This document shows positions 15,492-23,098 of a DNA stretch of 41,341 nucleotides, piece after piece. This DNA comes from Candidatus Rifleibacteriota bacterium (lineage in GTDB: Bacteria > Muiribacteriota > Ozemobacteria > Ozemobacterales > Ozemobacteraceae), in contig JAAYVD010000050.1 of assembly GCA_012517355.1 (NCBI GenBank), forward strand, positions 87,350 through 128,690, read 5' to 3'. The position numbers were made by a program, and so were the translations under genes. Within the stretch, counting starts at the first letter, position 1. Every line of letters starts with the position of its first letter. Below the pieces are notes generated by a model. It was not told where the DNA came from, searched no databases, and saw only the letters and a program-made list of their open reading frames with translations.

Positions 15492-17111
15492 ATGAACACA
15501 TCCTACAGGCGGATCCTGGGAATGGGGAAGGGAAGCCGCCGGGGCCAGGCCACCACCGTCGGGTTGGCGGTCTTCGCCCTCATCGTGTTGTTTACGCTCT
15601 GGCAGGTCTGGCAATGGTTCTTCTGCCGCATCGAGATCGAACCGGGCATGGTCGGCATTCTCATCGCCAAGATGGGGAAGGATCTCCCGCCCGGGGAGAT
15701 CATCGCCCCCGACTCCTCCTACAAGGGCATCCGGATGCTGCCTCTGGCCGAAGGCCGCCATTTCTTCGACCCCATCATCTGGGACTGGGAAATCCATCCC
15801 ATGATCGAAATCCCCAACAAGCATCTCGGCGTCTGCCTCCGGTTCTACGGCAAGGACTTCAGCGACGAGGAACTGCGCGCCGGCAAGGTCATCGCCGAGG
15901 AGGGGGAGAAAGGCCTCCAGCGGGAAGTGAAGATGCCGGGCCGCTACCGCGTCAACAAGTATGCCGAGGCCGTCGAGATCCACCCCGCCGTCGAGATTCC
16001 GGCAGGCTTCGTCGGCGTGGTGACCTGGTTCGGTGGCACCGACAAACCCCTCGCCAGTGGCGCGGCCCCGGACCTCCCCGCCCCCCGCCCCGCGACCGCT
16101 TCCGGCCCGGCCCCCGAGTATGCCAACGCCTCCGAGTTCCTGGTCGAGCCCGGCCGCAAGGGCGTGTCCCGCGAGGTGTTGACCCCGGGCGTCCATTACC
16201 TCAACCCCTACGTCACCAAGGTCACGTTGATGGACTGCCGCTCCCAGCGCTTCGAACTGGCCGGCAACGACGCCCTCCTGTTCCCCTCCAGCGACGCCTT
16301 CGACATGACCGTGCTGATGACCGTCGAATGGGCCATCGATCCCGCCCGCGCCCCCGAGATCTTCGTGCGCATCGGCGAACTCGATGCCGACCCCGAGAAG
16401 AACGAGATCCTCCAGAAAGTGCTGATCCCCGCCATCCGAGGGTTCGGCCGCATCGAAGGGTCGAAATACACCGCCCTCGATTACATCTCGGGCAACTCCC
16501 GCCAGGCCTTCCAGAACACCCTGTTCGAGAAGATCAAGGACACCTGCGAACCGAAGGGCATCCTCATCAAGTCCGTTCTGATCAACGACATCGAGCCCCC
16601 CCAGGAGATCGCCACCCCCATCCGCGAACGCGAGATCGCCAAGGAGGAGCTGAACCGCAACAAGACCCAGCTCCTGCAGGCCCAGGCCGAACAGTCCCTG
16701 GCCCGCTCCGAGGAGATGGTCAAGCTCGAGCGCGAACGCGTCGCCGCCAGCACCAAGAACAAGGTCAAGATCATCGACGCCACCAACCAGCGCAAAGTCG
16801 CCCTGATCAACCAGGACCGCCGCCTCCAGATGGAAGCGACCTTTCTGGAAGCCTCCCGCCGCGAGGCCGAGGCCATCCTCTCCCGCGGCCAGGCCGAGGC
16901 CGACGTCGTCCTGCTCAAGGCCGAGGCCGAGGCCAAGGCCATCGAGAAATCGATCGCCGCCTTCAAGACCGCCGACAACGCGGCCTACTTCGAGTTCGTC
17001 AGCCGCGTCGCCCCCGCCATGCATTCCATCTTCGCCAACACCGAGGGGGTCTTCGGCCGCATCTTCCAGGGCATCGTGACCCCACGCCGCGACGACAAGG
17101 GAGGGAACTGA
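15492..17111 (+). CDS. SPFH/band-7 membrane protein with triplicated N-terminal repeat (first of pair)
   Basis: 539 residues. ATG 15492 follows AGGAGGG; the frame is open further upstream but has no ribosome site there. A single membrane helix (about 21-42) is followed by three repeats sharing a G-xVG-V-x-G-P-x-G then EGxKGxxREVxxPGxYxxNPY pattern (about 51-95, 112-157 and 171-240; the third has a Pro/Ala-rich insert). Then come an SPFH/prohibitin core (about 241-376) and a long charged coiled coil (EEMVKLERERVAASTKNKVK and following). The family forms membrane-associated oligomeric cages or scaffolds that organise proteases or lipid domains. The next gene begins two bases after its stop, so the two probably assemble together. 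Confidence 0.85.
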   Translation: MNTSYRRILGMGKGSRRGQATTVGLAVFALIVLFTLWQVWQWFFCRIEIEPGMVGILIAKMGKDLPPGEIIAPDSSYKGIRMLPLAEGRHFFDPIIWDWEIHPMIEIPNKHLGVCLRFYGKDFSDEELRAGKVIAEEGEKGLQREVKMPGRYRVNKYAEAVEIHPAVEIPAGFVGVVTWFGGTDKPLASGAAPDLPAPRPATASGPAPEYANASEFLVEPGRKGVSREVLTPGVHYLNPYVTKVTLMDCRSQRFELAGNDALLFPSSDAFDMTVLMTVEWAIDPARAPEIFVRIGELDADPEKNEILQKVLIPAIRGFGRIEGSKYTALDYISGNSRQAFQNTLFEKIKDTCEPKGILIKSVLINDIEPPQEIATPIREREIAKEELNRNKTQLLQAQAEQSLARSEEMVKLERERVAASTKNKVKIIDATNQRKVALINQDRRLQMEATFLEASRREAEAILSRGQAEADVVLLKAEAEAKAIEKSIAAFKTADNAAYFEFVSRVAPAMHSIFANTEGVFGRIFQGIVTPRRDDKGGN

Positions 17112-17112
17112 G

Positions 17113-18726
17113 ATGAACCGCTACATCCTCGGCATGGTTGCCGTCGCCTTCCTCATCGTCGTCATCTTCTTCTCCGCCTTCTACCACACCTTCTTCATCT
17201 ACGTCCCCACCGAGCAGATGCTGATCATCATCAGCAAGACCGGCTCCGACCTGCCGCCCGGCCAGAACATCGCCACCGAACCCGGCCAGAAGGGCATCCA
17301 GCTCGAGGTCTACGGCGAGGGCCGCCACTTCGTCATGCCCTACTTCTACGAGACCCGCCTGGAACGCATCACCACCATCCCGCCCAAAAAGATCGGCGTG
17401 GTCACCGCCCTCGTCGGCAAGGACCCCGCCCCCGGCACCGTCCTCGTCAACACCGACGAAAAGGGCGTCTGGCGCAAAGTCCTGCCTCCCGGCAAGTACC
17501 GCCTCAACCCATACGCCTACAAGGTGACCGTCGAACCGGCCGTCGAGATCATGCCGGGCTTCGTCGGCTGCGTCACCTCCCTCGTCGGCACCCCGCCCAG
17601 AGGCCGGTTCGCCGAGCCCGGGGAAAAGGGCATCCGGCGCCAGATCCTGCAGCCCGGCCTGTATTACCTGAACCCGCTCGAATTCCGGGTCCAGGAGGTG
17701 GAGGTCGGCATCAACCAGGTCTCGTTCACCGACACCAACCAGATCCGCTTCCCCTCGAAGGACGCCTTCAGCATCTCGGTGGAAGCCACCGTCGAGTGGG
17801 AGCTGCTGCCCGAGCACGTCGCCCAGGTCATCTCCGAATTCGGCGGCAAGCAGGCCATCGAGGAGAAGGTCATCATCCCCCAGAGCAAGTCGATCGGCCG
17901 CATCCAGGGCTCCAGCTACGGCGCCAAGGAGTTCCTGCTCGGCGTCGAGCGCGAAAAGTTCCAGCACACCTTCACCCGGGAACTCGAGCGCATCTGCGAA
18001 GCCAAGAACATCACCATCCACAGCGCCTTCATCCGCCACCTGACCATCCCCGACAACCTGCTGCTGCCCATCCGCGAGAACTTCATCTCCGTCGAGAAGG
18101 AGAAGACCGCCAAGTTCTGGGAGGACACCCGCAAATCCGCCTCCGAGCTCGAGCGCGAACGGGCCATGATCAACCAGCGCCGCGCCGAGGTGAAGGCCGA
18201 GACCGAGGCCATCGTCAACACCATCGCCGCCGAGACCGACCAGGAGGTCGGCCGCATCGAAGCCGACACCAAGCTCGAGGTCGCCAAGAAGGAACAGGAG
18301 ATCGCCGCCATCGAGGCCAGCAAGACCGTCCTCCTCGGCGAGGCCCGCGCCACCGTCACCCGCCTCCAGGGCGAAGCCCGCTCCACCGGCTTCGAACGCA
18401 AGATCCGCGCGTTCGGCGACAACCCCCGCGCCTACGCCAACTACATGTTCGCCCGCCAACTGCCCGACAACCTCCAGCTCCGGCTCATCTACTCCGGCCA
18501 GGGAACCCTGTGGACCGACCTCGGCAAGACCGGCGGACTCGACAGCCTCACCCGCCTGCGCACCCTGCAACGGGAACCCGGCACCCCCACCCCGCCCGCC
18601 ACCCCCGCACCCGACGAAACCCTCGACGGGCCCGCCACCATTCCCGACCACGAACCGGCACCCGACCCCGATGACGACGCCACGGGCCTGCAGATGCCAC
18701 CGACCCTGCCCCCGGTCGGCCAATGA
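17113..18726 (+). CDS. SPFH/band-7 membrane protein with triplicated N-terminal repeat (second of pair)
   Basis: 537 residues, paralogous to the preceding gene and starting one base after its stop, with GGGAGGG upstream. Membrane helix at about 6-26. The same three repeats are clearer here: PTEQMLIIISKTGSDLPPG to FVMPY (about 32-77), KIGVVTALVGKDPAPG to YRLNPY (93-135), and FVGCVTSLVGTPPRG to YYLNPL (150-189). The SPFH core (190-325) and a coiled coil rich in Glu, Lys and Arg (to about 440) follow. The last 45 residues are Pro/Asp-rich and probably disordered. Likely a hetero-oligomeric ring or cage with its partner at the inner membrane. Role inferred only from the family. Confidence 0.85.
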   Translation: MNRYILGMVAVAFLIVVIFFSAFYHTFFIYVPTEQMLIIISKTGSDLPPGQNIATEPGQKGIQLEVYGEGRHFVMPYFYETRLERITTIPPKKIGVVTALVGKDPAPGTVLVNTDEKGVWRKVLPPGKYRLNPYAYKVTVEPAVEIMPGFVGCVTSLVGTPPRGRFAEPGEKGIRRQILQPGLYYLNPLEFRVQEVEVGINQVSFTDTNQIRFPSKDAFSISVEATVEWELLPEHVAQVISEFGGKQAIEEKVIIPQSKSIGRIQGSSYGAKEFLLGVEREKFQHTFTRELERICEAKNITIHSAFIRHLTIPDNLLLPIRENFISVEKEKTAKFWEDTRKSASELERERAMINQRRAEVKAETEAIVNTIAAETDQEVGRIEADTKLEVAKKEQEIAAIEASKTVLLGEARATVTRLQGEARSTGFERKIRAFGDNPRAYANYMFARQLPDNLQLRLIYSGQGTLWTDLGKTGGLDSLTRLRTLQREPGTPTPPATPAPDETLDGPATIPDHEPAPDPDDDATGLQMPPTLPPVGQ

Positions 18727-18815
18727 CCGGCGTTTCCGTAGCCAGCTCCCACCGCGACAAAGCCGGGTGGCGGCAATGGCGAAGCGGCCTGGTCAGTCAG
18801 GAGAGCCAAACGTGA
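18723..18815 (+). CDS. Possible 30-residue coupling ORF
   Basis: ATG 18723 overlaps the SPFH stop as ATGA, and TGA 18813-18815 overlaps the GTG start of the next gene as GTGA. The product would be MTGVSVASSHRDKAGW and 14 further residues. No family and no strong Shine-Dalgarno. It may be a translational bridge rather than a functional peptide, or chance. Confidence 0.3.
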   Translation: MTGVSVASSHRDKAGWRQWRSGLVSQESQT

Positions 18816-19879
18816 AGCCACCACGCCCCTCCCGCCGGACCAGCCCAACCGGCAAGACGGTTCGGCCGCGTGGCAACGGGCGCAGCCACACTCGAGGCTC
18901 CGACCACGGCCATGACCGCGACCAGGAGCGCGGCTATGACCACGGCCATGACCGCGACCACGAGCGCGGCTCCGGCCGCGGCTCTGACCACCGCCACGGC
19001 ACCGGCCCGCGATCCGCCGCCAGCCGACGGCAACCCCCTCCCGACCCCCAACATGCGGATTCGGCCCTCCCACCCGCCGGCCGGCGGCGGCACCCCCCCG
19101 GCGACGCCCCCTCCCGCCCCGGAGGCCGACCGCCACCCGCCCACCGCCACCCCGCCGTCGACCAGGAACGCCCGGCCGCCCCCCCGCCGAAGCTCGCCTG
19201 GCCGGGCGGCACCATGCTGTGGCCCACCCCCGTCGCCCTCGTCGCCTGCCAGGGCCGCGACGGCCCCGCCAACCTGCTGACCATCGCCTGGACCGGCATT
19301 GTTTGTACAAAACCTCCAATGTTATCAATCGCCGTCACCCCGGCCCGCCACTCCTTCCGGCTGCTGCAGGAAACGGGCGAGTTCACCGTCAACCTGCCCA
19401 CCACCACCCTCGTGCGGGCCGTCGACCACTGCGGCGTCCGGTCCGGGCGTGACGAGGACAAGTGGCAGCGGGTCGGCCTCACCCCGCTCCCCGCCCTCGA
19501 AGTGGGGGCGCCCCTGGTAGCAGAGTGCCCGGTCAATCTCGAGTGCCGCGTCGACCGGACCCTCGAACTCGGGTCCCACGTCCTGTTCGTGGCCGAGATC
19601 CTCCGCGTGCACGTCGACCCCCGCCTCGTCGACGCCCGCGGCCGCCTCGCCCTCGAACGGGCTGGCCTGCTCGCCTTCTGTCACGGCCATTACTACGCCC
19701 TCGGCCGCCAGCTCGGACATTTCGGGTTCAGCGTCCGCCGCCACCCCTCCCGCCATCCAGACCGTCACCCCGACCGCCACACCGGCAGCCACCCCGACCG
19801 CCACCCCGACCGCCACACCAACCGCCAGCCCGACCCCCACCCGGCCCGCCATCCCCGCCCGCCCAAAGGCCACCCTTGA
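18812..19879 (+). CDS. Flavin-reductase-like (FMN split-barrel) protein with repetitive tails
   Basis: 355 residues from GTG 18812, which follows AGGAG at 18799-18803; ATG 18776 is an alternative. The core (about residues 127-305) matches the flavin reductase/flavoredoxin family: GTMLWPTPVALVAC, NLLTIAWTGIVCTKPPMLSI, RHSFRLLQETGEFTVNLP, DHCGVRSGRDEDKW and ECPVNLECRV. These proteins bind FMN and reduce flavin or act as electron carriers. The N-terminal 126 residues and the last 45 are low-complexity, His/Asp/Arg-rich (DHGHDRDHERG; HPDRHPDRH), and come from tandem DNA repeats. In another frame both flanks read as Thr/Ala/Pro linkers, so frameshifts are possible. No in-frame start exists just before the core. 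Confidence 0.75.
   Translation: MKPPRPSRRTSPTGKTVRPRGNGRSHTRGSDHGHDRDQERGYDHGHDRDHERGSGRGSDHRHGTGPRSAASRRQPPPDPQHADSALPPAGRRRHPPGDAPSRPGGRPPPAHRHPAVDQERPAAPPPKLAWPGGTMLWPTPVALVACQGRDGPANLLTIAWTGIVCTKPPMLSIAVTPARHSFRLLQETGEFTVNLPTTTLVRAVDHCGVRSGRDEDKWQRVGLTPLPALEVGAPLVAECPVNLECRVDRTLELGSHVLFVAEILRVHVDPRLVDARGRLALERAGLLAFCHGHYYALGRQLGHFGFSVRRHPSRHPDRHPDRHTGSHPDRHPDRHTNRQPDPHPARHPRPPKGHP
18902..18973 (+). repeat. Two 36-bp tandem repeats in N-terminal extension
   Basis: GACCACGGCCATGACCGCGA followed by CCAGGAGCGCGGCTAT, then a near-identical copy ending CTCC. Encodes DHGHDRDQERGY and DHGHDRDHERGS. Confidence 0.85.
19737..19862 (+). repeat. 12-bp tandem repeats in C-terminal tail
   Basis: Degenerate units of CACCCCGACCGC, read as HPDR in the flavin reductase frame and as TPTA in the +1 frame. 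The array runs almost to the stop codon. Confidence 0.8.
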
Positions 19880-21195
19880 CGAAGCACCACGCAGACCATG
19901 CCCTGGCCGGCCGCATCCTGGCCGGCCTGCTCCTCGGCGGCGCCACCGGGGTCGGCCTGAACCTCCTCGCCGGCGGCTCGTCCGGCCTCGAAACCCTCGT
20001 CCGCTACGGCACCGAACCGGTCGGTCAGGTATTCCTTCGCCTGATGATCATGGTCGTCCTGCCCCTCGTCTTCTGCTCGATCTCCCTCGGGGTCGCCGGC
20101 CTCGGCGACCTGCGCAAGCTCGGCCGCATCGGCCTGAAGACGATGGCCTGTTTCCTGGTGGTCACCACCCTCGCGGTCACGATCGGCCTGGCGCTGGTCA
20201 ACCTCTTTCAGCCGGGGAAAGGCCTTTCCGAGGACGTCAAGACACGTCTGATGGAAATGTACAAGGGCGAATCCGAGAGGAAGGTCGGCCAGGCGCAACA
20301 AACGGATTTCGGCTTGGCCACCCTCCTCAACATCATTCCCAAAAACCCCTTCGCCGCCGCCGTCCAGGGCGACATGCTGGCCATCATCTTCTTCGCCCTC
20401 CTCTGCGGGGTCGGCCTCACCCTCATCCCCCCGGCGCGGGCCGCCCCCGTCATCGCCGTCCTCGAAGGCACCGGCGACCTGATGGTGGCCATCATCGGCA
20501 TCGCCATGAAGCTGGCCCCCGTCGGCGTCGCCTGCCTCATCTTCAGCGTCACCGCCCGGTTCGGCTTCGACCTGCTCCTCAAGCTCGGCCTGTTCGTCGG
20601 AACCGCCCTGTCGGGCATGGCCATCCACCAGTTCGTGGTCTTCCCCGTGCTCGTCTGGTGGCTGGGCAGCATCGGGCCCCGCACCTTCTTCCGCAAGGCC
20701 CAGACGGTCATGCTCACCGCCTTCTCGACCAGCTCCTCCAGCGCCACCCTTCCCACCACCATGGCCGTCGCCGAGGAGGAGTTCGGCATCCCCAAGGAGA
20801 TCGTCGGGTTCGTCATCCCCCTCGGCGCCACCATGAACATGAACGGCACCGCCCTCTTCGAGGGGGTCGCCGTCCTGTTCCTGGCCCAGGTCTTCGGCGT
20901 CCAACTCGGCCTGGGAGCCCAGCTCGTGGTGACCGTCATGGCCGTGCTGATGGCCGTTGGCGCGGCCGGCGTGCCGGGCGGCTCGATCCCCACCCTGATC
21001 CTGGTTCTGCAATCCGTGGGCGTTCCGGGCGAGGGGATCGCCATCATCATCGGCGTCGACCGCCTCCTCGACATGTGCCGCACCGTCCTCAACGTCACCG
21101 GGGACCTCACCGCTGCCATCGTCGTCGCCCGCTCGGAAGGTCTGCTTCCCCCACACCATCCCGCCAGCCACGACCAGAAGTCGATCCCGGAGTGA
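19876..21195 (+). CDS. Dicarboxylate/glutamate:cation symporter (DAACS, SLC1-like)
   Basis: 439 residues from TTG 19876, which overlaps the preceding TGA (TTGA). No ATG or GTG lies nearby and only a weak AAAGG precedes it. Inner-membrane protein with family hallmarks: the Ser-rich re-entrant loop AFSTSSSSATLPTT, NMNGTALFE (usually NMDGT), the hairpin region VPGGSIPTLILVLQSVGVPG, and DRLLDMCRTVLNVTGDL, in which the Arg after CR is the residue that favours acidic substrates. It should import glutamate, aspartate or C4-dicarboxylates with Na+ or H+. The loop between helices 3 and 4 (about residues 114-150) is longish. Coupled to the flavin-reductase-like gene. Confidence 0.9.
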   Translation: MTKHHADHALAGRILAGLLLGGATGVGLNLLAGGSSGLETLVRYGTEPVGQVFLRLMIMVVLPLVFCSISLGVAGLGDLRKLGRIGLKTMACFLVVTTLAVTIGLALVNLFQPGKGLSEDVKTRLMEMYKGESERKVGQAQQTDFGLATLLNIIPKNPFAAAVQGDMLAIIFFALLCGVGLTLIPPARAAPVIAVLEGTGDLMVAIIGIAMKLAPVGVACLIFSVTARFGFDLLLKLGLFVGTALSGMAIHQFVVFPVLVWWLGSIGPRTFFRKAQTVMLTAFSTSSSSATLPTTMAVAEEEFGIPKEIVGFVIPLGATMNMNGTALFEGVAVLFLAQVFGVQLGLGAQLVVTVMAVLMAVGAAGVPGGSIPTLILVLQSVGVPGEGIAIIIGVDRLLDMCRTVLNVTGDLTAAIVVARSEGLLPPHHPASHDQKSIPE

Positions 21196-21284
21196 GGGAC
21201 CCGCCAGTCGCTGATGGCGTGAGCCCTCCGCGGGTGGGGAACCCCGTCCGGACGTTGGCGGTTGCTGTCGGCACCCGATCTCAT

Positions 21285-21333
21285 CCTGGGGTCCGGGCAA
21301 ACCGGTACGCGAAGCCGGACCGTGGACCCCAGG
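21285..21333. terminator. Hairpin between convergent genes
   Basis: CCTGGGGTCC ... GGACCCCAGG, a 10-bp stem enclosing a smaller CCGG hairpin. A second stem, CTGGGG/CCCCAG, lies at 21351-21376. Together they could end transcription from both sides; no U-tract. Confidence 0.5.
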
Positions 21334-21387
21334 TCCACTCCTCCCCCTTCCTGGGGCTTTGAACCCTGATCCCCAGCCTGGGCCCGG

Positions 21388-22179
21388 TTAGAAGTCTCCC
21401 AACAACCGGTACGACGGATCTTCGGGGTAGTACCGGTCGAGGGCGCGGCCGATCGCCTCTGCCTCCCCGGGCACGGGCTGCACCTGCAGGCCGGTCAGCA
21501 ACCGCAGGTCGTCGATGGCGACAAGGTCTTCCGGCCGGGCCATGACCACCGTCAGGCGGTTGCCCTCCCGCCGCACCGCGATCAGCAGATGCCGCCGGGC
21601 GATGTTCGGGGGAACCAGCCGCACCGCGTCCAGCTCCACTTCCCGCGCCAGGTCGGCATCGAACCCACCCGCCACCCGCGCCGGAGCCGCCGGCCGCGCC
21701 GAACCGTCGGAGAAACCCTCGGGCGGAGTCGTGGGGCGGTTGAGGTGCAGGTCGAGAGCGCGCTGGATGGCGGCCGCCTCCCCCCGGCGGACGACGACCA
21801 TCAGGCCGGTCAGCAACTGGATGTCATCGACGGCCATCACGTTGTTCGGATCGGCCATCACCACCTCCAACCGCCGGCCCCGCCTCCGGACGGGAATCAG
21901 GACATGCCGCCGGCAGATGTGCTGGGGCACGAACCGTACCGCCACGGGGTCGATCTCCATCCGCAGGACGTCGGCCACCTCACCCTGGCCGGAACCCGCC
22001 TCACCACCCGGCCGCGACGGCCCATCCAGGCCGAGACCCGCCAGGGCCTGCTCCACCGACCCGCCCGTTTCCCGCATCCGCTCGAGCACGCGCCGGATGC
22101 CCGGCTCGTCGATCCCCCCTTCGTCGTACAGCTTCTGCAGCAAGGGGTATTGTCGCAGGATCAGGCGCAGTTCGGCCAT
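21388..22179 (-). CDS. Stand-alone protein with two MshEN (GspE N-terminal) domains
   Basis: 263 residues, cytoplasmic. A helical start (LRLILRQYPLLQKLYDEGGI) precedes two copies of the GspE_N/MshEN core: VRFVPQHICRRHVLIPV with MADPNNVMAVDDIQLLTGL (about 80-145) and VRLVPPNIARRHLLIAV with MARPEDLVAIDDLRLLTGLQ (about 180-245). In type II secretion and MSHA ATPases this domain sits before the motor, and some members bind cyclic-di-GMP. Here no ATPase follows, so it may be a c-di-GMP or pilus-ATPase adaptor (inference). It starts 13 bases after the stop of the membrane coiled-coil gene, probably the same operon. Confidence 0.8.
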   Translation of the reverse strand: MAELRLILRQYPLLQKLYDEGGIDEPGIRRVLERMRETGGSVEQALAGLGLDGPSRPGGEAGSGQGEVADVLRMEIDPVAVRFVPQHICRRHVLIPVRRRGRRLEVVMADPNNVMAVDDIQLLTGLMVVVRRGEAAAIQRALDLHLNRPTTPPEGFSDGSARPAAPARVAGGFDADLAREVELDAVRLVPPNIARRHLLIAVRREGNRLTVVMARPEDLVAIDDLRLLTGLQVQPVPGEAEAIGRALDRYYPEDPSYRLLGDF

Positions 22180-22192
22180 CGGCGACCCCGGG

Positions 22193-22957
22193 CTACTGGG
22201 CCTGCCGGTCGGGCGGCGGAACCGGCGGGGAACCCTCTTCCTCCCCCACGGCTTCGCCGCTTCCCTGTCCGGGCCGCCGGTCGACCGTCTCGTACATCGT
22301 GTCGAAGGTCCTGATCTCGGTCATCAGCCGGTCGAGGTCGTCGCTGTGCAGCGACGTGCCTTCCTCGAGCCGCATCTGTTCCAGTTCGATCCGCAGGCGG
22401 GTGTTCTTGAAGTGGCCGGCCAGCACCGCTTTGCTGTCCTCGTACTTGTGCAGGAACTCCTGCAGCTCTTCGAGGTGGACCAGGGTCTCGTGCGCGTCGG
22501 CCAGCGACTTTTCGAGGAAGACGCGTCTCTCGGCATCGGGATTGTCGGCCAGTTGCTGCTGCAGGTCCTTGATCCGGTCCTGCACCCGGGCGGGGGGTTC
22601 CTGGTACAGGTAGGCCTGCAGCTTCTCGGCCCGGTCGCGCGCGGCCAGCAGGTGCTTCATGCCGTTCTGCACCACTCCGGCATAGGAGCGCAGCCGCAGC
22701 CGGTCCAGCAGGGTTTGCAGGCGATCATACTCCGGCACCACCGCCCACAGGTCGCGGTATTTGTACTGCCGCCACAGGTACCACAGCATGGGCACCAGGA
22801 CCAGCAGCACGAACAGCATCGGGAACAGCAGCCGCAGGAACCGGCGCAGCAGCACCAGCGCCAGGAATCCCAGGATCGACAGGATCAGCGACCAGGGGAT
22901 CTCCCCCCCCTCGTCGGGCGGCTGGATCTGCTTCGGTTCGTCCGGTTTCTTCGCCAT
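22193..22957 (-). CDS. Membrane protein with cytoplasmic coiled coil, family not recognised
   Basis: 254 residues from ATG 22957, 37 bases after an extended -10 promoter. A polar start (MAKKPDEPKQIQPPDEGGEI) is followed by a long hydrophobic stretch, about residues 22-60, that can form two helices (SLILSILGFLALVLL and LLFPMLFVLLVLVPMLWYLW). The remainder is mostly charged helix (RDRAEKLQAYLYQ, DRIKDLQQQLADN, ETLVHLEELQEFLHKYEDSK) with coiled-coil character. No catalytic motif. The upstream in-frame ATG at 23053 would include the promoter and is rejected. Its neighbour, the double MshEN protein, suggests a membrane anchor for a cytoplasmic signalling or motor complex (inference). Confidence 0.7.
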   Translation of the reverse strand: MAKKPDEPKQIQPPDEGGEIPWSLILSILGFLALVLLRRFLRLLFPMLFVLLVLVPMLWYLWRQYKYRDLWAVVPEYDRLQTLLDRLRLRSYAGVVQNGMKHLLAARDRAEKLQAYLYQEPPARVQDRIKDLQQQLADNPDAERRVFLEKSLADAHETLVHLEELQEFLHKYEDSKAVLAGHFKNTRLRIELEQMRLEEGTSLHSDDLDRLMTEIRTFDTMYETVDRRPGQGSGEAVGEEEGSPPVPPPDRQAQ

Positions 22958-22993
22958 CTTCCCGCCCCCGGCCTTTGCCGGGGAGACGGACGT

Positions 22994-23002
22994 AGTATAC
23001 CA
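22994..23002 (-). promoter_or_regulatory. Extended -10 promoter for the coiled-coil/MshEN operon
   Basis: TGGTATACT on the minus strand, a good extended -10 about 37 bases before ATG 22957. Confidence 0.6.
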
Positions 23003-23098
23003 CGCCCGCCCCCGAACCTCTCTCGTCACCAGCCACTCAATCTCGCCCGCCACCGCCGTGCCGGCCGGTTCGAAAGGAGGGCAGGAAACGACCGGGCC

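Noticed and set aside
19302-19325. A TTGTACAA palindrome resembling the operator half-site near 30551 and 32584.
   Set aside because: It lies inside the conserved core of the flavin-reductase-like gene and lacks the second arm (TTGyAC) at 10-bp spacing.
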